Assembly: GCF_039541915.1 (NCBI RefSeq)
Contig: NZ_BAABHD010000022.1
Span: 310,001 to 374,000 of the forward strand
Source: Nibrella saemangeumensis
Lineage (GTDB): Bacteria > Bacteroidota > Bacteroidia > Cytophagales > Spirosomataceae
Direction of reading: 5' to 3'
DNA length: 64,000 bases
Shown: positions 56,780 through 64,000 of the stretch, piece by piece
How positions within the stretch are numbered: position 1 is the first letter of the stretch
Layout of the letters: each line of letters opens with the position of its first letter
Notes under the pieces: generated by a model
Told to the model about the DNA's origin: nothing
Databases searched by the model: none
The model's input: the letters and a program-made list of their open reading frames with translations, nothing else
Translations under genes and position numbers: made by a program

Positions 56780-57892
56780 ATGAAACGGCTGCTACTCCTT
56801 TTGATCATGGGGTCGCTGGTGGCGAATACCTACGCTGAAGAGCCCAAAACGCTGGCGATTGGCGCAAAAGCTCCAGATTTTAGCCTGCCCGGCGTTGATG
56901 ACAAAACGTACAGCCTGGCCAGCTTCGCCAAAGCCGATGTGCTGGTTATGGTCTTTACCTGTAATCACTGCCCCACGGCCCAGGCGTACGAAGACCGACT
57001 GATCCGGTTTACTACCGATTACAAAAACAAAGGGGTACAGGTCGTGGCGATTTCGCCCAACGCGCCGGAAGCGGTCAGCCTCGACGAACTGGGATACTCT
57101 GACCTGGGCGATACCTTCGAGGAAATGAAAATCCGGGCCAGCGGGAAAGACTATAACTTTCCATACCTCTACGATGGTGCTACCCAGGCTACTGCCCGGG
57201 CCTACGGTGCCGTGGCTACCCCGCATGTATTTATCTTCGACAGGAGCCGGACGTTGCGGTACATCGGGCGGTTTGATGATGTGGAGAAACCAACGGGTAA
57301 ACCGAACCACAACGACGCCCGCGAGGCTGTAGAGGCTCTGCTGGCCGGCCGGCCTGTTGCCAACCCGACGACTAAATCGTTCGGTTGTTCGATCAAGTGG
57401 AAAGATAAAACGGAGTGGATTCAGAAGACCAGGGAGCGATGGGCCAAAGAAGAGGTGAAGCTGGAGAGCATCAACGAAGAATCGTTGCGGAAGTTGCTGA
57501 AAAACGATACCGATAAGCTGCGGGTGGTCAACGTCTGGGCAACCTGGTGCGGGCCCTGCGTGGTGGAGTTTCCGGATCTGGTGGATACCTACCGGATGTA
57601 CCGCGGACGCGATTTTGACTTCGTCAGCATCACTACCGACAAACCCGAAGCACGGGAAAAGGCGCTGAAGTTCCTGAAAAGCAAACAGGCGTCCAATGCC
57701 AATTATATTTTGGAGGGGTTAGACATCTATACCTTCATTGAACTCGTAGATCCCAAATGGCAGGGTGCCCTGCCTTACACATTGGTGATTGAGCCGGGCG
57801 GCAAGGTAGCCTACCGCAAACAGGGGGCTGTCGACCTGCGCGAATTCCGCCGGGCTATTGTCGATAATGCTGTAATTGGGCGGTATTACTGA
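56780..57892 (+). CDS. Exported double-thioredoxin protein (peroxiredoxin-like + TlpA-like)
   Basis: The start at 56780 gives a signal peptide (MKRLLLLLIMGSLVANTYA). The 370-residue product has two thioredoxin folds. The first (about 22-190) is AhpC/TSA-like with C61-x-x-C64 (FTCNHCPTAQ) and DFSLPGVDDK. The second (about 225-365) is TlpA/ResA-like with C257-G-P-C260 (WCGPC). A linker carries a further Cys in SFGCSIKWK. The fusion may couple peroxide or disulfide chemistry with reduction of a partner in the periplasm. Its partner is unknown. Confidence 0.85.
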   Translation: MKRLLLLLIMGSLVANTYAEEPKTLAIGAKAPDFSLPGVDDKTYSLASFAKADVLVMVFTCNHCPTAQAYEDRLIRFTTDYKNKGVQVVAISPNAPEAVSLDELGYSDLGDTFEEMKIRASGKDYNFPYLYDGATQATARAYGAVATPHVFIFDRSRTLRYIGRFDDVEKPTGKPNHNDAREAVEALLAGRPVANPTTKSFGCSIKWKDKTEWIQKTRERWAKEEVKLESINEESLRKLLKNDTDKLRVVNVWATWCGPCVVEFPDLVDTYRMYRGRDFDFVSITTDKPEAREKALKFLKSKQASNANYILEGLDIYTFIELVDPKWQGALPYTLVIEPGGKVAYRKQGAVDLREFRRAIVDNAVIGRYY

Positions 57893-57947
57893 CCTCGTAT
57901 ACGAAACGGCCTGCCAGTGCGTATTAGTGATAGTAAACACATTACTA

Positions 57948-60413
57948 ATGAATCGGATTGGGCTTTTCCTCTGTCTGCTGTTGGGGCTGCTGACGCCGGG
58001 ATACGCCCAGCAACTATACAAAGGGGTGGTGCGCGATGCCCGCACCCGCGAGCCGCTGGCGTTTGTGAGCCTGGCGGTGCAGGGTACAAAACAGGGTACG
58101 CTGACGGACCTCGACGGACGTTTTCAAATTAAAGCTACAGCGGGGCAGACGCTGCTGGTCAGTTATGTAGGGTATCAGCCCCGAGCTGTCAGGCTGGCAG
58201 ATGAAGGTGATCTCCTCCGCATTGACCTGGTGCCAACGGTGACGCAGCTGAGCGAAGTAGTGGTGCGGCCGGGCGAGAATCCGGCCTGGGCCATTGTCCG
58301 GAACGTGCTGAAGAACCGGTCGCGCAACGATCCCGAAGCGTATTCAACCTATACCTGTAAGACCTACAACAAGTCATATTACACTATTGATAACTTCGTT
58401 ACGGATACCTCTACTGAGGCTTATCGCAACCAGGTAAAACGGCGGCCGTACAGCCCCATGCTGATGGAAGCGTTTACGAGCCAGATGCACGTCTGGCTCA
58501 AGGAGTCCGTCACCGAGATCCGTTACCAGCGGCCAAACCAGCGCAAGGAGATCATTCTGGCTACAAAATCTTCGTTTCCTGGTGATTTCTCAATGGGGAT
58601 CACGCCGACCGATTTTCAGCCGTTCGGGTTTTACCAGGAAATCATTCAACTGCCAATAATGGAGCGCAATTACCTCAACCCCATCGCCGAGGGTACCTTT
58701 TCCCGCTATGATTTTGCAATTGAAGATACCTTGTTCCACGAGCACGACAGCACCTATGTCCTGTCGTTTCAGCCGTTTCCGAACAAGCACTTTGAAGGGC
58801 TCAAAGGCGTGGTGTACATTAACACCGACGGCTACGCCATCGAAAACATCATTGCCATGCCGGCAGACACGAATCAGAAGGTCTGGTTCCGGGTGCAACA
58901 GCAGTACCAGCGGCTGGGTGGGCGCTGGTTTCCCGACTGGCTGCAAACCGACCTGAAGATGCCGCTGGCCAAAAGTTCGACCAAACTGGATGTGCTGATC
59001 CGCAACCGCAGCCAGGTCACCGAGGTGCAGATCAACCCGATCCTGCCCATGAAAAGTTTTGACCACCTGACCCGCGAGCAGCGCCCTGGTGCAGCCTCTA
59101 CTCCCGATTCGGTCTGGCAGCGGCTGCGGGCCGACTCGCTCGACCATCGCGAGCGGGCGTCGTATGCCATGTGGGACTCGCTGCCCCAACTGCGCCGGAT
59201 TGGCCGGTTCCTGCACGGCTTCAGCGATGTGATGCAGGTATTGACTACCGGTACGCTTGAAGGGGGGGCGGTCGATCTGGTGGTGGCCGACCTGCTCCGC
59301 TGGAACCAGTACGAAGGCACGCGTTTAGGGCTGGGGGTGCAGCTGACCCCACCGCCACTACCCTGGGCGAAACTGTACGGTTACGCTGCGTTTGGCACGG
59401 CGGATAAAGCGCTCAAGTACGGTGGGAGTCTGGAGGCCAATCTGCTACCCCGGCGTGACCTCCGGCTGGGCGTCAGCTACCGGCAGGACATTGCCGAACC
59501 GGGCCAGCTTACTTCATTGAGTCAGTCCCTGATTGTGCTGGGGCGGCCGCAGCCCCGCAACTGGCTGCGCAGCCGCATGGACAGTGTGCAGGCCTGGCGG
59601 GTCGACGGCTATTTTCGCCCGCTGCCCCATGTGCAACTCAATCTGTATGGCTGGCGTGAATACCGGCAGGTGACGTCGTATCCCTATCAGTTTTCGGTGG
59701 AATCGGTTAATCCCCATCGCTTCTATAACAGTGAACTGGGTCTAAACGTCCGGATTGCCCCCCGCGAGCAGATGCAGAAAGCGGGTAAGCTGGAGACCAT
59801 TCTGGCAGGATCCTTTCCGATAGTGGATGTGCAGGTCGCTATCGGGATACCTGCGCTGGGTGGTCAGTTTACCTACACCAAAACCGTTGTTCAGGTCGAC
59901 GATGAGGTGGTGAGCAAGGCGCTGGGTACGTCCCGGTTCCGGCTGCTGGGGGGATGGCTCAACGGCACGGTGCCATATCCGTACCTGTTTGGCGCACCCG
60001 GCAGCAGCGCGGGCGGCAACGGCTTTTACTACTACTCGCCCAATACCTTCCAGACGATGGGGCTGTACGAGTTTGCCTCCGACCGCTTTGCCTACCTGTT
60101 CTGGGAGCACAACTTCGGCCGGTTGCTGTTCCGGCTCAAAACGAAATACAGCCAGCCGGAAATCAGCGTCTCGCAGCATGTGGGTTTCGGGCAACTGAGC
60201 AACCGCAAACCCCATGAGCCGCTGGTGTTCCGGACGCTGGAGAAGGGCTATTACGAAAGTGGTTTGTCTGTGTATAACCTCCTGCGGTTCCCCTTTATGC
60301 AGTCGCTGTACATGGGATTGGGCGGCAGCGTTTTCCGGCGCTGGGGCCCCAATCAGTTCCCGCTCGCCCGCGACAATTATGCCTACCGGCTTACCGTAAC
60401 GCTGTCAATCTGA
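57948..60413 (+). CDS. DUF5686/carboxypeptidase-regulatory-domain outer-membrane protein
   Basis: The start at 57948 gives a signal peptide (MNRIGLFLCLLLGLLTPGYAQ). The 821-residue protein begins with a carboxypeptidase-like regulatory domain (YKGVVRDARTREPLAFVSL, in parts, up to about 100) and continues as a DUF5686-type barrel. Typical features are RNVLKNRSRNDPEAYSTYTCKTYNK near 120-145, and strand-rich C-terminal sequence ending in YAYRLTVTLSI. It is common in Bacteroidota and its role is unproven. It begins 55 bp after the thioredoxin gene. Confidence 0.82.
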   Translation: MNRIGLFLCLLLGLLTPGYAQQLYKGVVRDARTREPLAFVSLAVQGTKQGTLTDLDGRFQIKATAGQTLLVSYVGYQPRAVRLADEGDLLRIDLVPTVTQLSEVVVRPGENPAWAIVRNVLKNRSRNDPEAYSTYTCKTYNKSYYTIDNFVTDTSTEAYRNQVKRRPYSPMLMEAFTSQMHVWLKESVTEIRYQRPNQRKEIILATKSSFPGDFSMGITPTDFQPFGFYQEIIQLPIMERNYLNPIAEGTFSRYDFAIEDTLFHEHDSTYVLSFQPFPNKHFEGLKGVVYINTDGYAIENIIAMPADTNQKVWFRVQQQYQRLGGRWFPDWLQTDLKMPLAKSSTKLDVLIRNRSQVTEVQINPILPMKSFDHLTREQRPGAASTPDSVWQRLRADSLDHRERASYAMWDSLPQLRRIGRFLHGFSDVMQVLTTGTLEGGAVDLVVADLLRWNQYEGTRLGLGVQLTPPPLPWAKLYGYAAFGTADKALKYGGSLEANLLPRRDLRLGVSYRQDIAEPGQLTSLSQSLIVLGRPQPRNWLRSRMDSVQAWRVDGYFRPLPHVQLNLYGWREYRQVTSYPYQFSVESVNPHRFYNSELGLNVRIAPREQMQKAGKLETILAGSFPIVDVQVAIGIPALGGQFTYTKTVVQVDDEVVSKALGTSRFRLLGGWLNGTVPYPYLFGAPGSSAGGNGFYYYSPNTFQTMGLYEFASDRFAYLFWEHNFGRLLFRLKTKYSQPEISVSQHVGFGQLSNRKPHEPLVFRTLEKGYYESGLSVYNLLRFPFMQSLYMGLGGSVFRRWGPNQFPLARDNYAYRLTVTLSI

Positions 60414-60573
60414 AAGCAGGTCTGCCGGATAATAAACTTTTTCTGATTTTTTGTCGGAGAAGTTTCATATAACCGTATATAGATTACCTTTAACGGTCTG
60501 TTTATTACCGGGACTAGCGGGAGCCAGGCAACATCCGGTAAACTTACAACCCTCTCTCAAAACCTTCGTTCGT

Positions 60574-61035
60574 ATGAAAACCTCTAACGTACTTGTGGCG
60601 GCCGTTGTCGTTACCGTTTCCACTCTGTTTACTGCCTGTGTTCAGGATCACCAGGTACCGCTTATCCGGGTAGCCAACGTGACCCTGAGTCCGGATCAGG
60701 AAGTGCCACCCAAAAATAGCCCGGCTATGGGTACTGCCAATGTGGTCTTTGATCGAATCACCCACGTGATGAGTTACACCGTTACCTGGAATAATCTGAC
60801 GGGCAACCCTATTGGGTCTCACATTCACGGGACTGCACCACGGGGTAGAAATGCCGGTATCAGACATGATTTTACCACACCACTGCCTAAAACAACCTCG
60901 GGCACTTTCTCCAATAGCGTTATGGTGGATGGCGTTGCTATCAAAGAAGATAGTCTATTGGCCGGCTTTTATTATTTCAATATCCATACCCCTGCCAATC
61001 CAGGTGGTGAAATCAGAGGGCAAATAGAATTCTAA
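60574..61035 (+). CDS. CHRD-domain lipoprotein
   Basis: This 153-residue protein starts at 60574 with a lipoprotein signal (TLFTAC, Cys22). The CHRD domain follows: LSPDQEVPPKNSPAMGTANVVFD, GSHIHGTAPRG, and the C-terminal FNIHTPANPGGEIRGQI, all in the order seen in CHRD proteins. The domain is named after chordin and its bacterial role is unknown. A strong terminator follows. Confidence 0.9.
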   Translation: MKTSNVLVAAVVVTVSTLFTACVQDHQVPLIRVANVTLSPDQEVPPKNSPAMGTANVVFDRITHVMSYTVTWNNLTGNPIGSHIHGTAPRGRNAGIRHDFTTPLPKTTSGTFSNSVMVDGVAIKEDSLLAGFYYFNIHTPANPGGEIRGQIEF

Positions 61036-61054
61036 TTTACCTTACTATACAACG

Positions 61055-61086
61055 CAAAAGCGCCCGACAGTCATTGGGCGCTTTTG
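61055..61086. terminator. Bidirectional terminator after the CHRD gene and before the HTCS stop
   Basis: An 11-bp perfect stem CAAAAGCGCCC / GGGCGCTTTTG (61055-61065, 61076-61086) encloses a 10-nt loop, with A/T flanks on both sides. Confidence 0.85.
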
Positions 61087-61127
61087 TCTTTAAGCAACTG
61101 GCTGGTTTTGCCGTGTAACCCTATGCG

Positions 61128-64000
61128 TTACTTTGATGGTCGTTCTGACTGCTGTACTACGTAGGATGACGGGGTACAATCGTACAACTCTTTGAAACAG
61201 GTCGAGAAATATTGTGGACTCTCAAAGCCTACAGCATAAGCGGCTTCGGCAATGCTGGTACCCGACCTGAGCAACTCGGCCCCGCGTTGCAGCCGGTAGT
61301 TGCGGATCAGTTCATTAGGCAGCAAATTACTGACCGCTTTGAGCTTTCGGTTTAACGTCATCCGGCTCATGTTCAATTCCTCTGCCAGGGTATCTACCCC
61401 AAACGAAGCATCGTCCAGGTGCCTGCCCAACAGGTCATAAATCCGCTGGAGGAACGGATCGTCTAACCGGGCAGGAATCACATCAGCCGTCAGCGTTTGG
61501 CGGATATGGTCGCGCAGCCGCTGCTGGTAGGTTAACCGGTTCTGGATGCGCAGCAGCAGTTCTTCGGCCCCAAAAGGTTTGGTGATGTAGTCGTCGGCAC
61601 CGTGGCGCAGGCCCGTCAGCCGGCTATCAGGAGCCGAACGGGCCGTCAGTAGCAGCACGCCGATGTGGTTGGTACGCTCGTCCTGCTTCAGGTGCTCACA
61701 AAGTTCGAAACCGTCCATTTGCGGCATCATCACATCGGAGACGATCAGGTCGGGAATATTCGTCTGAGCGATCTGCAAGGCATCCTGACCATTATCGGCC
61801 CGCCAGACGCGGTAATCGACCTGCCGCAGCAGGTTTTCAATAAAGTCGGCCAGTTCGGTATTATCCTCCGCCAGCAGGATCATCGGACCTTCGGCCAGCG
61901 TAGCCGTTTTTGAATTTTCTGTAACGGCGCTGCCCGGTGCCAGATCGGGTTTCTGGCGTATCGGAAGCGATTGGTTTTCAGAAGGACTTATCACGGCCGC
62001 TGCCGGTTGTGATAGTAGCGGCAAGCGAACGCTAAACGTAGTGCCTTTACCAATTTCGCTGCTAACCTGCACCTCGCCTTTCAGGAGATCCACCAGTTCC
62101 TTCACCAGCGCCAGACCAATACCAGTACCCCGGTAAAGTCGGGTAGACGAGTCATCGCCCTGGTAGAAGCGGTCAAAAATGTGGGGTAACTGCTCCGGGC
62201 GGATACCAATGCCGGTGTCGTGGACGGTCAGCATCAATTGCCCATCTGCCCGGCGAGCCTGTAGGTGTACTTCGCCATGAGCGGGGGTAAACTTCAGCGC
62301 ATTGGCCAGCAGGTTAAACACAATCATTTCCAGCTTTTCCCGGTCAAACCAGCTCTCGTTGACAGTGGGCTCCATATCGGCAGTCAACCGGATCGATTTC
62401 TGTTGGGCCTTCGGCTGAAAAGGCTCCACCAGGGAAGTCAGAAACAATCCCAGATCTCCTCTGGACAGGGTTACGGTCATCGCGTCCGCTTCCAGTTTGG
62501 CCAGATCCAGCATCTGGTTAATCAGGCGCTGAAGCTGATGGGCATTGCGCTGAATTGTCTCCAGATTTCTGACCTGCTGCGGTTCCCGGATTTCGTTCAG
62601 CAACTGCTCGGTAGGGGCTTGAATGAGCGTGAGTGGAGTGCGGAATTCGTGGGTGATATTGGAGAAGAAGCGGGTTTTAATATCATTCAGTCGCCGGAGT
62701 TGTTCGGCTTCCCGGCGCTGGAACAACGCTTCCTGCTGTAAACGGGTTTGCTTCAGGCGATACGTAATAAAGCCGTACAAACCAGCGCCCGCTAGCAGCA
62801 CATAGCCCAGGTAGGCCCACCACGTAGCCCACAACGGTGGCCGGATCGTGATCCGCAGCGTCTTAATGTGAGAACTCCAGACGCCCAGCGTATTGGTAGC
62901 GTTTACGCGGAATGTATATTCCCCGGGTGGCAAACCCGTAAACACGGCTGTGCGGGCTTCTCCGGCCGGAACCCATTCGGTATTATAGTTTACTAATTGA
63001 TAACGATAACGAGTAGCCGAGGGGTCATTGTACTGCATGGCCGCAAATCCCAGGCTGAGGAAATTCTGGTTGTGGGGTAGCGTTAGCTGGTCAGTTTCGT
63101 TGATTAAGTGTTGCAGGGGTGAGTTTTCCTGATTGGGTTCTGCCACCTGGTTGTTGATCCATAGTTCCGTTAGCGCAACGGTAGGCTGGTAGTGGTCCTG
63201 TTTTTGAATCAAACGTGGTAAGAAACGGGTGATCCCGTCGACCCCACCCATGAAGATAGTTCCGTCGGGCATTCGTACCCCGTGATAGCGATTGAACTCA
63301 TCGCCCTGCAGCCCATCTTCGGCATAAAATGTAATAACCTTTCCGGAAGCAGGGTCGAAGCGACAAATACCCTTTTTCGTACTCAGCCAGAGAAAGCCAG
63401 CTTCGTCGGGTATAATGCAGTAGACCACATCATTAGGCAGGCCATTCTGGGTAGAGTAGCGTGTACATCGTCCCGTTCGTTTGTTGAAATGGCACATGCC
63501 CGATTCGGTCGTGGATAGCCAGAGGTAATCGGAACGCTTTGGGTCCTGTACCACCATGAGCAATTTATCGGAGGGCAGTGAAGTCGGTGAATCGGAATGC
63601 CGGTACCAGCGTGTCTGACCCGTTCGGCGGTCATAAGCCCACAGACCAGAACCCCAGGTAGGAGCCCAGCAGGTTTGAGCATCTACACTCAGATACATCC
63701 GTACAGTGGGAGAAGGTTCTATCGGTAGTAATTGCCATTTCCTGATGTCAGGCTGATAGGAGAACAGGTAATTATCCTGGACTCCCCATAGCGTTTCCTG
63801 TGGATCTGACGCTAGGCTGAAGGAACCCAGATTGTCGGCGTTAGGGGGTGGGTTAGGAATTGGTGGCAGACTGATTTCTTCGAACGTTCGGGTTTGGGGA
63901 CGGTAGTGGTACAGAAAACTTGGATTCGACAGCCACATACTACCGTCGCTTTGTGTCAGGTACCGGATCTGATAAGCCGAGGTCGATTGAAGCCGAGCGG
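61128..64000 (-). CDS. Hybrid two-component sensor (HTCS), partial at the right edge
   Basis: The frame is open through base 64000, and the residues before the ATG at 63936-63938 (QSDGSMWLSNP) read as a Reg_prop propeller blade, so that ATG is internal. About 957 residues are visible: part of the sensory propeller, the Y_Y_Y domain near 300-370, one membrane helix, HisKA with the phosphoacceptor His in SNITHEFRTP, HATPase (NLLANALKF), a receiver with VSDVMMPQMDG and ITKPFG, and a C-terminal AraC HTH. Such sensors bind a ligand in the periplasm and control SusCD-type loci. Its target is outside the window or unlinked. Confidence 0.92.
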   Translation of the reverse strand, partial: ARLQSTSAYQIRYLTQSDGSMWLSNPSFLYHYRPQTRTFEEISLPPIPNPPPNADNLGSFSLASDPQETLWGVQDNYLFSYQPDIRKWQLLPIEPSPTVRMYLSVDAQTCWAPTWGSGLWAYDRRTGQTRWYRHSDSPTSLPSDKLLMVVQDPKRSDYLWLSTTESGMCHFNKRTGRCTRYSTQNGLPNDVVYCIIPDEAGFLWLSTKKGICRFDPASGKVITFYAEDGLQGDEFNRYHGVRMPDGTIFMGGVDGITRFLPRLIQKQDHYQPTVALTELWINNQVAEPNQENSPLQHLINETDQLTLPHNQNFLSLGFAAMQYNDPSATRYRYQLVNYNTEWVPAGEARTAVFTGLPPGEYTFRVNATNTLGVWSSHIKTLRITIRPPLWATWWAYLGYVLLAGAGLYGFITYRLKQTRLQQEALFQRREAEQLRRLNDIKTRFFSNITHEFRTPLTLIQAPTEQLLNEIREPQQVRNLETIQRNAHQLQRLINQMLDLAKLEADAMTVTLSRGDLGLFLTSLVEPFQPKAQQKSIRLTADMEPTVNESWFDREKLEMIVFNLLANALKFTPAHGEVHLQARRADGQLMLTVHDTGIGIRPEQLPHIFDRFYQGDDSSTRLYRGTGIGLALVKELVDLLKGEVQVSSEIGKGTTFSVRLPLLSQPAAAVISPSENQSLPIRQKPDLAPGSAVTENSKTATLAEGPMILLAEDNTELADFIENLLRQVDYRVWRADNGQDALQIAQTNIPDLIVSDVMMPQMDGFELCEHLKQDERTNHIGVLLLTARSAPDSRLTGLRHGADDYITKPFGAEELLLRIQNRLTYQQRLRDHIRQTLTADVIPARLDDPFLQRIYDLLGRHLDDASFGVDTLAEELNMSRMTLNRKLKAVSNLLPNELIRNYRLQRGAELLRSGTSIAEAAYAVGFESPQYFSTCFKELYDCTPSSYVVQQSERPSK

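Overview
The window reads as a Bacteroidota chromosome, most likely Cytophagales and close to Spirosoma, Fibrella or Larkinella. This is inferred from gene content: a SusC/SusD pair, a one-protein hybrid two-component sensor, ASPIC/UnbV lipoproteins, DUF5686 and Wzi-type outer-membrane proteins, a three-subunit fumarate-reductase-like succinate dehydrogenase, and sigma-A promoters of the Bacteroidota type (TAnnTTTG at -7). About 45 protein genes and one tRNA-Gln are supported. I see no rRNA, CRISPR array, insertion sequence or prophage.

Layout. 1-1216: tail of a tandem LytS-type sensor kinase operon. 1430-4370: DUF1684 and DUF2147 proteins, then a FeeM-like acyltransferase paired with a fatty acid desaturase broken by a one-base frameshift. 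4606-8630: a Tat-exported enolase-superfamily enzyme facing two exported RraA paralogues, then recX. 8956-15893: Wzi-like porin, nrdB, a GT2 glycosyltransferase, an Hsp20-like protein, a polysaccharide deacetylase, hemC and a GNAT. 15999-22491: an FtsX-type permease with a His-rich loop, the sdhC-sdhA-sdhB operon, a DCC thiol oxidoreductase and fabD. 22631-27757: tRNA-Gln, a TetR regulator, a periplasmic GH65 enzyme and a two-gene ABC transporter.

27826-40964 is the most distinctive block: susC, susD, two >1100-residue calcium-loop (VCBS/FG-GAP + ASPIC/UnbV) lipoproteins and a vanadium-dependent haloperoxidase lipoprotein, all on one strand. I propose it as one cell-envelope system that binds or imports a substrate and oxidises or halogenates it; this is inference from order and domains.

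41476-64000: a fused FAD/Fe-S dehydrogenase carrying an in-frame palindromic repeat, an M1 peptidase, a KAS III enzyme, the run secA-DUF922-deoC-GT4-M28, a double-thioredoxin protein, a DUF5686 protein, a CHRD lipoprotein and the C-terminal part of a hybrid two-component sensor that leaves the window.

A second theme is small repeats. Heptad-periodic GT(N)5 elements, often as inverted repeats, lie between sdhA and sdhB, after the M1 peptidase, across the deoC start and inside the FAD/Fe-S gene. A different tetrad/octad hairpin separates sdhC and sdhA, and a 33-bp perfect palindrome separates tetR and the GH65 gene.
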